Source of the DNA: Isoetes engelmannii
Lineage: Eukaryota; Streptophyta; Lycopodiopsida; Isoetales; Isoetaceae
Length of the DNA stretch: 20,990 nt
NCBI GenBank assembly: GCA_011763485.2
Contig: JAANSK020274825.1
Location: 1-20,990, forward strand
Direction of reading: 5' to 3'
Numbering within the stretch: position 1 is the first letter of the stretch; every line of letters starts with the position of its first letter. The position numbers were made by a program, and so were the translations under genes. The notes beneath the pieces are model-generated. The model saw nothing but the letters and a program-made list of their open reading frames with translations, was not told the origin of the DNA and ran no database searches. Shown here in pieces: positions 1-9,173 of this stretch.

Positions 1-98
1 TCGTCCTCTAGGTTTTGAGTCCCATGTCACAGGCCTCGTGCATGTATCGTGATTTTATTCATGATAATAAACTTGTCGTCCTTCAACAAAAAAAAAAA
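1..98 (+). mobile_element. 3' end of a non-LTR retroelement (LINE/SINE tail)
   Basis: The stretch contains a 'tttgagtcccat ... ggcct ... tattcatgataataaa' tail that ends in a run of 11 A (88-98). The same order of words (TTGAGTCCCAT, GGCCT, ATGAA-AATAAA, then a simple tail) recurs on the minus strand at 4856-4924 and, more diverged, at 4362-4421. The 4856 copy is joined to recognisable LINE coding sequence, so this one is read as the 3' terminus of the same or a related family. The element body lies to the left of the window. No target-site duplication can be tested from here. Confidence 0.5.
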
Positions 99-827
99 GT
101 AGTCTGCTAAATGGTTCATAAGTTGTGACTTGATAGATTGGAAATAATTAGACTAAATCATAAAAAAAGAGCACCTTGCAAGGAATATTGGTAGTTGCGT
201 AGCAATAGACAACACATAAGCCAGTCAAACATGTCAAGTGATATTAATACCAAATCCTAGATAAAGATGCTGCAAAAAACAATACCATAGCAACTTTATC
301 AATATATGACGTTTTAAAATACACATTCATCTACAAATGGGCAAGTATTAACGGGAAACACGACCATCAAACTAAAATTAATTTACATAGTAACACTAAG
401 TAGTCATTGCTTTTTAACAATATAAACAGTTGGTACCTTGGTGTAACACAAACTGCTCAAAGATAAACAGAAGGTTGAGATGAATATTTAACTATAGAAT
501 TGCAAATGGGCTAGAAAGGAATATTGCCTCTATAATAAACTTGAAGTATACAGACCAAAATTGGATGAATTTCGTGCATTGATCAGATGCCATTCACATA
601 TATGGCAATCAATATGAACTCAAAAAAGCAATAAAAAAGCATTAGATTATGATAAGATCCATCCATGAAATTTTTCTTTGGAGACTTTATTTCGACATCA
701 GCATGGAATATATGTCTCACCTATTAGTGTAATCTTATTTCAAATTCTAAAGGTTTCTTTTTGTATTTGAGAATTGCTTTGGATATCAATGATCTTGGGA
801 TTTTTTATTTCCACTGTATAATAAGCG
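99..827. other. AT-rich intergenic stretch, no gene seen
   Basis: No ORF of note, no RNA gene and no recognisable domain in any frame. It is ordinary AT-rich plant intergenic DNA between the retroelement tail and the heat-shock-element-like repeat. Confidence 0.5.
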
Positions 828-867
828 TTCTAGAATCTTCTAGAAAGTTATAGAATCTTTTAGAATG
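828..867. promoter_or_regulatory. Tandem heat-shock-element-like motif (2 x 20 bp)
   Basis: Positions 828-845 read TTCTAGAATCTTCTAGAA, an uninterrupted array of four alternating inverted pentamer units (TTCnnGAAnnTTCnnGAA), the textbook binding site for heat-shock transcription factor trimers. The next 20 bp (848-867) repeat the unit with changes (TTA-ta-GAA-tc-TTT-ta-GAA), so the motif looks like a tandem duplication whose second copy has decayed. There is no clear downstream gene. The nearest structure is the AT-rich inverted repeat, so the site may belong to a mobile element instead of a host promoter. The match is seen; binding and function are inferred. Confidence 0.4.
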
Positions 868-899
868 GTAGAAAATCCTTAATTTTATAAATCAGGTAT

Positions 900-1740
900 A
901 GATATATATTGTTTCAAAAATATAATTTTTCAAACAGTTGTTGTCAGATTTGTAAAGGCATTCTATAAAATGAAACTTTATACTTTTAAATGTCGTTTCT
1001 AAAAACTAATATTCAATAATATTTTAAGGTTTGTATTATTATTTTAGACATATTACCAATGTTTAAAACTGAATTTTATATAAAATAAAACTTTAATTAC
1101 TTATGTAATAGTACATAATATATCTGTATTAAAGAATTTTGAAATAAAATTATTATACAGTATTAATAAATAGATAAATAAAATAAATAATATGAATATA
1201 AGAATTTAGAATATTTTAATAAAAGTACTATTCTCTAAAATCTATACTCTCCAACAAGTACAAACAGAAAAATCACCACAAATAATTGCCAAATACGCTG
1301 CAGAATATGCTTCTTCAGGACATGCAAAGAGCGATTGTTGATATATAGAGTAGGGAGAACATGTTAAGGACTGCAAAAGCTCCAACGAGAAGGCATAACA
1401 TGGAGATCTCAAGCCCATATAATTGAAAAAGATACTCAATAGTGTATTTAATGGATATTTGTTAAAATGTACTCAATAGCCCTCCACTAGCATCGCATAA
1501 CATGGAGATCTCAAGTCCATATAATTGAGGAAGGTATCCAATAGCCCTTCACTAGAATGACTACTCTTGTTAAAATATTCTAAATTTTATATTTATGCAA
1601 TTTTATTTATTATATCTATTTATTTTTCAAGCAATCAATAGTATCCAAATGTTTGACAAATGTTTATAACTAATTTTATAAAATCAATGGTTTAAATTTT
1701 TACGAATGTGATTTTATTTGAAAGATACAATATATCCTAT
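900..1740. repeat. Imperfect AT-rich inverted repeat (possible foldback or MITE-like element)
   Basis: The left arm near 1165-1217 ('aataaatagataa ... gaatttagaatattttaa') reads almost the same as the reverse complement of 1564-1620. Looser similarity continues outward: 'atatattgt-ttcaaa' near 905-920 against the complement near 1720-1740. The arms enclose a less AT-rich core of about 340 bp (1226-1562), which holds a 102-bp-spaced direct repeat. Low-complexity AT sequence can produce chance inverted matches. The inner 55 bp of each arm is the most convincing part. Confidence 0.35.
1393..1545. repeat. Direct repeat, about 50 bp units spaced 102 bp
   Basis: A unit starting GCATAACATGGAGATCTCAA at 1393 recurs at 1495 with a few substitutions (agcccatat/agtccatat, aaaaagatactcaatag/aggaaggtatccaatag). 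The phrase 'actcaatagccctccactag' before the second copy echoes 'ccaatagcccttcactag' after it, so the repeated unit is probably the whole 102 bp. It lies in the core of the AT-rich inverted repeat. Function unknown; probably part of a transposable element or a local duplication. Confidence 0.6.
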
Positions 1741-1801
1741 ATAACAATCTAAAAAATGCAGCGTAAAAAGAGCCAATATTGAAAGCTTGACAAACCTTTA
1801 A

Positions 1802-2164
1802 TTAAGAATCTTTATCAATAATTTTATAATAAAGATCTGACTTCTTATTATAAGTAGCCATAATGTAAGAGATTTGATAAATTACAGTTCCAAAATATTT
1901 TATTAGATCGCTAAAAGCCAAACTATAAATGTAATCGATGTAGTCGATGGGAAGCGCCAATATCAAGATGTAATCGATGCTTTGTTCATAGTCAAACTGA
2001 ATACAAAAATAGACAAGTTCCTTGAAGTTAGGAACAACTGTAAAAGGTACAATAAAATCCCATCTACTTTTAACGGCTACTAAACTATCAGTCATCTTTT
2101 TGTCATATTCCAACAAGCTGAGCTGAACTGTGTTCAGTTCTGTCAAACTATTGCAGCAACCCAC
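1802..2164 (-). CDS. Unrecognised 120-codon ORF, doubtful gene
   Basis: An open frame of 120 codons beginning MGCCNSLTELNT and rich in I, Y, F and L, as expected for an AT-rich stretch. I recognise no domain. The central part (DKKMTDSLVAVKSRWDF) looks more protein-like than the C-terminal half, which is dominated by IDYI-type repeats. It could be the relic of a transposon reading frame or chance. No intron signals or neighbour support it. Confidence 0.12.
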   Translation of the reverse strand: MGCCNSLTELNTVQLSLLEYDKKMTDSLVAVKSRWDFIVPFTVVPNFKELVYFCIQFDYEQSIDYILILALPIDYIDYIYSLAFSDLIKYFGTVIYQISYIMATYNKKSDLYYKIIDKDS

Positions 2165-2216
2165 CTCATTTGCACTCGGTTTTGGAGTGCAAAACTTTAA
2201 TTTCTAGCCGAATTCT

Positions 2217-2460
2217 GCCTAAATTGTGCTGAGAACTCTTCAACGAGCCCAAACTCTGGGCCTTCAACCTGAATTCTGGGTAATAGAAATGCAAGATAAT
2301 TGAGCGAAAACTTGAAAGGATCTGGCCGTGAGTGGCAACTCAAAGTATTTTGCCTAAATTATGTTAAAAACTCTTGTGCGAACCCAAAAGTTGGATCCAG
2401 AACCTGAATTTTGTTGCTCGCTAAAAACCCAAATCTAAGTGCAAAAACCTGAATTCAAGT
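2217..2460. repeat. Diverged direct repeat, spacing about 135 bp
   Basis: 'gcctaaattgtgctgagaac' at 2217 and 'gcctaaattatgttaaaaac' at 2352 begin two similar stretches. Both continue through 'ctct/ctct ... gcccaaa/acccaaa' to 'aacctgaattct/aacctgaatttt'. A third partial unit ending 'aacctgaattcaag' closes at about 2460. It looks like an old tandem repeat. Function unknown. Confidence 0.45.
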
Positions 2461-2742
2461 ACTAACGACAAAGACGACTTGTGCTGGAACGTACCTGGGT
2501 TTTTTTGCTCGCCTCTTTCCGCTACTTGCTCGTTTATTCAAGGCGGCTCTGTTCAAGACTACAGAATTACAGCTAGAAGCCATAAATATTTGAGCGCATC
2601 CACTTGGAAGGCCAAGATATGACGGTGTCTCTTCTTTCAGCGTAATACAGTCTATGGATTCTAGGCGGCCGGAAAAAAGGGTACATAGTCCACAAAAGAC
2701 AGTTGCCGTTTGATTTTTATGTCGAAAAAGCCCATAATACAT
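2455..2742 (-). CDS. Unrecognised 95-codon ORF, doubtful gene
   Basis: An open frame of 95 codons starting MYYGLFRHKNQ, with a cysteine-rich middle and a basic stretch (NKRASSGKRRAKKPR) near the C-terminus. Base composition here is less AT-rich than on either side, which is the main reason to list it. I recognise no domain or motif and there is no supporting context. It may be a fragment of an old gene or chance. Confidence 0.12.
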   Translation of the reverse strand: MYYGLFRHKNQTATVFCGLCTLFSGRLESIDCITLKEETPSYLGLPSGCAQIFMASSCNSVVLNRAALNKRASSGKRRAKKPRYVPAQVVFVVST

Positions 2743-3120
2743 AATTCCAAAAACAATTCTAGTAATAATATATATAGAAGAATATAAATAAAATTTCTGA
2801 ATAAAGTTTAAAGTTGAAGAAATGCAATAACATTACTAACTTCATTTACTGTATACATAAAATTGTACATATACTAATTAAAATACATGTAATATAGCCT
2901 TTAATTATATTACTTTAAACATAAATTTTAAACATAAGTTTTTATTCAAAAATTAATTATTTTGTAAACTTTTTATTTGACATTAAATATCTCTTACTTT
3001 TATAATTTAAAATAACTTTTATGTTGTCTAATTTATATCTTTCCTAAATGCTTATTAAATGCCTTAGCATGCAGTTGACTGACATTATCAAAATTTGCCA
3101 TTCACTTTGAAAGGTGTGTC
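2743..3120. other. Very AT-rich stretch, no gene seen
   Basis: Low-complexity AT sequence, with no open frame or RNA-like structure that I can support. Similar in texture to 868-1230 but not a clear copy of it. Confidence 0.5.
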
Positions 3121-3141
3121 TAAAACTTACCCTCCAAAAAA

Positions 3142-3899
3142 ATGGTGGAGGCACCATTCAAATTTAACCTTTGCATCAAGGTGGTATCTTTCTTTAAAGA
3201 TGCCGCAAGCATAAGCACCTCTTTTATAGGTGAAGCTTATGAATACTTGACGTTGGTAGGAGGTGCGTTGCATGGAAAGTGCCAGGAGAACTTGATGTTC
3301 TTCCTCAAGGCCAGACAGTTGATAAGATCTACATTGAGAGGTTTAAATTGGTGACGCTCAAGTATTCGTGCAGTGTTAAACGCATGGAGATGGATAAAAC
3401 ATCAGCTTATACTATAGATGAATGGGTCTTGCAGGTAGAAAAGGAGCATTCTTTCCCCATTTACATGGGCATCAGGAGGTTGGAACAAGGTCCAGATTTG
3501 TGTTTTTGGATGAATGGGACATAGAGTGGACGACTGATGTCTTGTGCATGTCAGCACAAGTGTAGGACGAGAGTTGATAATTGGGAGGCTCTAGGAACAC
3601 TAGACATGAATTTGATGTATCCCAGGGATAAGGGGATGGAGAGGATAAGGAAATATGCAGAACATGGCTATCTTCAAATACTGGATTGCACGCAGTTCCA
3701 GCACTTCAAAGATCAATCGGATCAACGTGAAAAGCTAGCAGTCCACGTGGAGCAATCGACTATAGCCAGTACAGGTCAGGTGTCTCCTCTGGTGATCTTC
3801 ATGGATCCATTGATCCATTTGGAAAACTCATTTACAAAGAGTATTGTTGTATTTTTCTTTCCTGATGGGGGGTATCAAATGGTCTATTTATACAATTGA
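3142..3899 (+). pseudogene. Unrecognised coding-like stretch with frame breaks
   Basis: Three open stretches follow one another on the plus strand: 3142-3354, 3279-3524 and 3537-3899. The last two share one frame and are parted by a stop. Their texture is protein-like, with amphipathic charged runs (DKIYIERFKLVTL; MERIRKYAEHGYLQILD). In the next frame the end of the second segment also reads sensibly (RFVFLDEWDIEW). This suggests a decayed gene or transposon frame with at least one frameshift. I cannot assign a family. It sits between AT-rich blank DNA and the retroelement zone, so a transposon origin is the default guess. Confidence 0.25.
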
Positions 3900-4361
3900 T
3901 TCAATGGTACTGTTCAAGGTTCTATTATTCCTTATGGTCTATTTGCATACATCACTTTCAATTCTTATACTGCACTTTTTTTCTTCTATGCTAAAATCTA
4001 CCTTTGCATTATGGATAGTGTATTTTTTTGTACAAATATGGTATCCATATCTTGGTTTCGACAAGAATCTTAGGTGCACCATGTTGTATTTAGTGATTTG
4101 GGTTAGGGTTTCTAGTATTTTTATCCAAAGAGTATTTTAGAATAATTTTTTCCAGTTTCCAAGATAACGGCTGAGATTTCGTATTTTTTTTTACATATGT
4201 CGTATTATGCTCTCGATGAACGGCTAAGATTTGCCTATTATGAGATTTGTCTCTTATGAGATTTGCCTATTATCAAGTGATACATAAAATAAAATATAGA
4301 TCTAGGTGTAGACATGTCTTCGCAAACTATGGCAGTATACATATCCACTAAAATGAAGAGA
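3900..4361. other. Intergenic stretch with a short local repeat
   Basis: No recognisable gene. Around 4220-4276 the phrases 'aagatttgcctattatgaga', 'gatttgtctcttatgaga' and 'gatttgcctattat' repeat in tandem with a unit of about 18 bp, which looks like a small decayed tandem array. Confidence 0.4.
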
Positions 4362-4421
4362 AATGAATTGAATTACATTAATTTTATCATCGATGGGACC
4401 AAAGGTCTGTACCCAATACAA
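4362..4421 (-). mobile_element. Isolated non-LTR retroelement 3' tail (minus strand)
   Basis: Read on the minus strand, the stretch runs TTGTATTGGGTACAGACC, TTTGGTCCCATCGATGATAAA, then an ATTCAATTCA-type simple tail. The layout and several words match the tail at 4856-4924. It is a second, more diverged member of the same 3'-end family in the same orientation, about 500 bp away. I see no coding sequence attached to it (4422-4855). Confidence 0.45.
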
Positions 4422-4855
4422 GAGCTCAGGAAGCCTATTACTGTATATGATTAATTAACCTCTGTTCGGACAGATTTTCAAAGGTAAAACCTTGACAGTA
4501 ATACCTCTATGAATCTGTACTTATCAATGCATTGAAGGCTAACATAGTTCGGCTCGTCGGTCAAGAACCTTTAGAAAGTGCTACTGCCGTCACTATGAGC
4601 ATCAGCAAAAGCACATGTAGTGGCTGATTAGGTGTAATCAAACTGTCATACCGTGCTCGTATTTAAAAGCCATCATGACCTTGAGAACTGAGCAACTTGA
4701 ATTTATTATGGAGTTTTCATCCACTCATCCAAATAGATAACTTAAACCAATACACCTTGGATGAGCAGAAAAAACTTGACGTTCCCCTGCATCATTATAA
4801 GGAAACCTCAGTAAAGATACATAATTGCAAATCATTTTGGACTTGTTCTCATGAA
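4422..4855. other. No gene seen; possibly untranslated retroelement sequence
   Basis: No open frame or motif that I can support. It lies between two minus-strand retroelement 3' tails, so it may be the 3' body of the element ending at 4362. Confidence 0.35.
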
Positions 4856-5873
4856 GGAATGGAATTGAATTGAATTGTTTTTTATTGTTCATAGAGGCCA
4901 ATCGGCCTATGGGACTCAATACAACAATACAACAGACGTATTACTGCCCAGATTAAGAAACCCCATCCCGTAGGGTTTTCGAGGGAGAAATCGTGGCAGC
5001 AATAAGTCTGCTGGCAAGCTACTCAAATAAACATGAAAAGTATGTACACACGTTAGGTGGCTGTGGTAGGGCATATCTGAGTTCTTTTGTCCATCACCTC
5101 CTGAATATATGATCCCAACGATCATACTGATACGAAGATAGCACGGGGGAGTGATCCATGTGAATGGTGTTAAGATTATGGCAATATGTAAATGGGTTCC
5201 TAGAATTTCTTCCCAATGTTATAAGGGGAGCTCTAGGAAAAACATTTGAACCATTGGAAACTATAAAAGGGGCAAAGGAAGGATATTACTAGAACAACGT
5301 GGCGTTGCAAAATACAAGGAAGATGTCGAGATTAAACAAGAGATGGGGTCAAGGTTCTAATATAAGAAAAGGCAAGATTGTTATCTAAGAATAGTGGTGT
5401 CACAAGAAAATAGGAAGGTTTAACAAAAGGCAACTAAAAAGGTACGGAAGGGAAAAAAACTATAAAAGAAGAACAGTTACGGCTCTGTTAGGAGGGGCGA
5501 CCAGCAATCCGGCTTCTTCAGTTTGCACCGCAAGATCTGCTACCAACGTCGTGAATCCTCAGTGCTCCGCTACCTGCATTTCCTTCTAGTAACCATCAAT
5601 TGTTCTGTTCAGCTCCTAGCAATTTCCTCAGTCGAAACTGTTGGGACCAGTTCTCGCCAAGCTCGTGACATAGCGACTCCAGTTTGTAGATGATCTGCTA
5701 GATCTCTGGGTCAATCGTGGAGATTGTATCAGAATATATATCCTAATCCTGCTGTGTATATTGCCATAATCCCATTCTGGATTGGATCCGGTTGGGCGGT
5801 TATACGTGTGTATCAATCCATTTACCTGAATCAATTTCATACTGCTCCAGTTAACTCTAATTTTCAGTGTCTG

Positions 5874-6134
5874 TCATACTGAGGTCGTATTCAGGAGCAT
5901 ACAAAGGGTCTCACCAGGTCTGAGCAACTCAGCATAGCGCGTCCAGATCTGATTATACGCTGGGCAGCTCTGGAGAGTATAGCAATTATCTTCAAGCGCT
6001 CCCGTCTGGCACCACTGATAAAGCCTATCCTGGCGTGGCTCCCCAATCCATCTGCCTATCTCAATTCGAAGATGGTGGCTCCTATATGAATGGAGGCGAT
6101 AAGTCGGCACTTTTTCATCGGCAGATGTGAACAC
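5874..6134 (-). pseudogene. LINE ORF2 C-terminal segment with CCHC-like motif
   Basis: The frame reads HHLRIEIGRWIGEPRQDRL, then a cysteine/histidine-containing stretch (WCQTGALEDNCYTLQSC) and PAYNQIWTRYAELL. This order is characteristic of the C-terminus of plant L1-type LINE ORF2 proteins, where 'E.GRW...PR..R.C..C' is followed by 'E.HFL..CP.Y...R' and forms a zinc-knuckle-like motif after the reverse transcriptase. Here the expected first cysteine is tyrosine (RLYQWC) and the histidine of the 'HFL' word is tyrosine, so metal binding is probably lost. The preceding part of the protein (6056-6238) is in another frame, indicating a frameshift. Confidence 0.7.
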
Positions 6135-6341
6135 AAGTATTGTGGGCCGCGCTCCAGTGTAGGATTTATATGGTGCTTATAATGTGATGTTTTGACTTGC
6201 TCCAGGGTATCCCAGCCTGCCAAGGAAGTAAGTGTCAAGATAGTGCCTCAGGCTGTCGGGATCTGCCTCCGTTTCTACTTGTATGCATCCGTGCTCTTGG
6301 ACATTCCACCTGGCCAGCCATTGAGCTCTCTTATCTTTCCA

Positions 6342-6395
6342 ATAGGTTTTGAGGCGCTACGGTCCCATCGCCACAAAACCTATAGGTTTTGAGGC
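6342..6395. repeat. 14-bp direct repeat and 18-bp perfect palindrome at a deletion junction
   Basis: ATAGGTTTTGAGGC occurs at 6342-6355 and again at 6382-6395. The second copy overlaps CAAAACCTATAGGTTTTG (6374-6391), a perfect palindrome. The frame on one side is the RT domain after PEDMQ, and on the other the distant ORF2 segment RLKTYWKDKRAQW. The repeat and the 26 bp between its copies therefore sit exactly where several hundred bases of LINE are missing. Confidence 0.75.
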
Positions 6396-6628
6396 ATCGA
6401 GGTGGGATTGCATGTCCTCCGGAGTGTCAGCCAGGGGATCAATATCATCTGCTTATATGAGCTGCCAAATGACTTGGTGCAAAATTTGGGACCCTCCACC
6501 CCCATTGTCAAGGAGCCAACTTTCCAACTGGTCAATGTAAAGGCCGAACAGTGTTGGAGAGAGATGGCATCCCTGGCAGACCCGAATGGTACTAGTGAAT
6601 GGTCGTCCCGTCGGTTGGATTCGACCTC
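6393..6628 (-). pseudogene. LINE reverse-transcriptase fragment
   Basis: The minus-strand frame reads QGCHLSPTLFGLYIDQLESW, the RT block with the usual 'R.GCPLSPTLF..Y.D.L' pattern, followed by LLDNGGGG, HQVIWQLI and ADDIDPLADTPEDMQ. The catalytic motif is YADD in the family. Here the tyrosine codon is replaced by a stop (LI*ADD), leaving the two aspartates. The frame ends at an internal deletion joining it to sequence near the ORF2 C-terminus. About 78 residues remain of a domain that normally exceeds 200. Confidence 0.8.
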
Positions 6629-6780
6629 TCATAAAATCTATAAAGTTTCAAAAACACAAATAAATGTCATTTGAAAAATTAATGCTTCATGACCAACTCT
6701 CGAATTTAGTGACAAGCCACACGCGACCCACAACCATACCAGACCAAGCATCAGGGGACCTCCGAAATTAGATTCAGAAA

Positions 6781-7778
6781 ATGGTTGAGGGTAACAAAAC
6801 TCAAATTGATAGCCTGTCAGACGAGATGCAGGCCTCCAAATCCAAGCTGCTTAAAAAGCAACTGGCCATGGAGAAGTAGAATGCCTCTAAGATGGAGACC
6901 CGCATACAACAAGATAGGGAAACTCTAGTTGATCTCCGCCCCACTAGATGCTCTATCCACCAGCATAGACACCATAGCCCGAGACAGGAAACGTTTTGAG
7001 CAGGAGACTAGGGATGTCAAATCTCACCTTGGCGTAGAAGCTGAGAAGACGATGCCACGGTCTAGAAGGCAGTTCATGCCACCGTAAAGAAGAGCCATCA
7101 TCTGCAAACCCTCCAGGACAACATCAACAGTCTGAGATAACTTTGTTGGCTATGGGGTATTGAGGTTGCAACTAGACTACAGATATTGGAGCATAGCTCT
7201 ATTGCGCGGGATCTCGAGATATGCGAGGGCTGCGTGCAGCAGTTGCTCAGCAAGGAAAGGGCCTCCACGTAGATGCTAATTAGCAGCTACGACACTGCAT
7301 GCACTAATTGGCATAGCAGGCATTGCTTTAGCAAGAGTTAAGCTTTTGACTCCAGAGGCAACAGGCTCAGGAAGCTGCCACGCCTGTTAATAACCAGCCC
7401 AGTTGGATCGATATAGCCACGTCCCAATCGCCCCAATCGGTACCTCCCTAGGGTAAGCAATGGTCAAAAGAGAGAACCGCATTGGGCGACTCCAGACCCA
7501 TATCCCAATCAGACACACTCCAGACACACAGGGCAGCTTATCATGGAATTTGACGCCCCAGTAACCCACGTATCACCAAATTCATAGTGGCAAATGCAAT
7601 GGTATGGGATGCTATATTACATCAATGTGTGAAGCTCAAGGGCACTTCCTTGTATATCGACAATGACCTCACCCCATATCAACAAGAATCGTGCTGGCAC
7701 GAGCTCGCCCGCGTTAGGAACATATGTTGTGCCGGAGGAGCCGCTGCACTAGTCCAAGACAAAATACGGGTGTTCTAA
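6781..7778 (+). pseudogene. LINE ORF1-like protein, broken
   Basis: The first part (KMVEGNKTQIDSLSDEMQAS, then KSKLLKKQLAMEK) has the charged heptad texture of a coiled coil, as is usual for L1-type ORF1 proteins. After many stops, 7587-7778 reads KLKGTSLYIDNDLTPYQQE, then WHELARVRN, and ends ALVQDKIRVF. This resembles the 'kG..i.i..DLT...q..R..L......A.L..DKIRV' pattern of LINE ORF1 RNA-binding regions. The assignment rests on that resemblance and on position just before the endonuclease. In between (6900-7580) the frame is lost repeatedly. Confidence 0.5.
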
Positions 7779-8054
7779 TCGGTCTACCACTGAGGTCACG
7801 GATGTCGTACAAAGGGCTGCTACGGCTCCTCAAGGTGCTGCCCCAGGGGATACGACTACAAATACTACTGCCATCGACAATCCTACTGCTGCTGCTGCTG
7901 TCCTGATGTGGCTATTGGACCCCCTGCTCTGCCAGTTGCACATACTGCTCCCACAGCTCCGCTTGCTCTTGCATCACGCCTTCATAACTTTTTTGCTAAT
8001 GCGATCACAGGGGAGTCGACATCTGCTAGCTCCAAATAGAAATTGTTCTTACAT

Positions 8055-8900
8055 ATGGTCTCCTGGAACAATAGGGACTTTCCTTGGTAGAAAGGAGATA
8101 GTCTCATCTCCATTGCTACAGATATGGATTTCATCTTTCTTATGGAGACCTGGGAATATGCTGGGCACATGCGACCAAATCTGTTGGGCTATCAACACTA
8201 TTCACTGTGCAGTGAATGCACAGGCAAGCATGCACATGGGGGTATCGCCAGCTACTATAGAACAACCCTGGCACCATCTGTCTCCCTGCACAAGACAGAC
8301 ATACACAATCGTTACATGTAGATACGAGTCCAACATTGCCATAGAAACCGTTTCTTTGTGGCAGCATGCTGCTTCTCACATGTGGAGTCTAATATACAAT
8401 CGTCACATGTAGATACGAGTCCAACATTGCAATAGAAATTGCTTCTTTGTGGCAGCATGCTACTTCTCACATGTGGAGTCTAACATTTATCGCTATCATT
8501 CGGATGTGGAAGACTGGCCCCTTATGCTAATCTACGTGATGACAACAGCAGCACAGACAGTTGGGCACGTCATGTTGCTTGGGAACTTTAATGCAACTAA
8601 CGAAATTTAACGCTTTGGCAAAGGATGTCTTATAGCTCCATCCTGCAGAGACTGCTTGGCCATGAACATCAGATGACAGAACGCATCCAGTCACGTGCTT
8701 TCAGAGACATTTGCTTCAAATGTTGCAGCATCTTTAACTTGGTCATCTGCAATGGGTTAGCGCAATGGCCCTCCTTTAAGAGCTACACTTGTCGACAGGA
8801 GAACTAGAGGGCAGATCTAGTGTGGTGGATTATGTTTTGGTAGCTGAGCAAGATATACATCTGGTTAACAACCTTCACATTGGCATGGACAGCAGAGGAT
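8055..8900 (+). pseudogene. LINE endonuclease domain (ORF2 N-terminus), broken
   Basis: The reading begins MVSWNNRDFPW (8055), matching the 'WN.RGL' start of LINE endonucleases, then MDFIFLMETW (8124) where the family has 'DI.FL.ETW' with the metal-binding Glu. It continues GYQHYSL and GGIASYYR. Further on come GHVMLLGNFNAT (the family's 'LGDFN' active-site word with Asp changed to Asn), and VDYVLVAEQDIHLV near 8822. The catalytic Asp-to-Asn change and several frame changes make it inactive. A 91-bp tandem duplication interrupts it at 8305-8482. Confidence 0.75.
8305..8482. repeat. Tandem duplication, 91-bp unit x 2
   Basis: ACAATCGTTACATGTAGATA begins at 8305 and ACAATCGTCACATGTAGATA at 8396. 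The units match throughout with few substitutions (ttgccatagaaaccgtttc against ttgcaatagaaattgcttc; catgctgcttctc against catgctacttctc). It lies inside the broken LINE endonuclease. Because 91 is not a multiple of 3, the duplication itself shifts the frame. Confidence 0.9.
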
Positions 8901-9173
8901 GAAGAAGTCAACTTCGACTACCAACCACTTTACCTGCAGTTGGCTTGGCAGACTATTCGTACCCTCTGTGCTACAGTTCCTCACATGCCTCAGTTGTGCT
9001 TGGAGTGCAACTATGCAAAGGCTTATGCCTAGATGCTCGCATATGACTTGGCATGAATTTTGCAACTCCGCATGCTTCAATAACAGACTACCTAGTTGAT
9101 TGATATGCTTGGGATTTCCTGCGAAGGACCTCTGGGGCCACAACCTTCCCTCATAACCAGTGGTTTGATGCTT

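Larger units (their letters stand above)
4856..6630 (-). mobile_element. 5'-truncated LINE (L1-like), minus strand
   Basis: Read from 6630 down, the element holds reverse-transcriptase sequence (6393-6628), then an abrupt jump to the C-terminal region of LINE ORF2, then a cysteine/histidine motif (about 5900-6110), about 950 bp of noncoding sequence, and a 3' end at 4856-4924 with a repeated AATTC tail. Loss of the 5' part is typical of LINE insertions. The coding parts are broken by stops, frameshifts and an internal deletion, so it is dead. The RT segment is similar at both DNA and protein level to the plus-strand element at 6700-11152 (shared GLYIDQ, SWL, PEDMQ), so the two belong to one family. 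The two are head-to-head. Confidence 0.75.
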
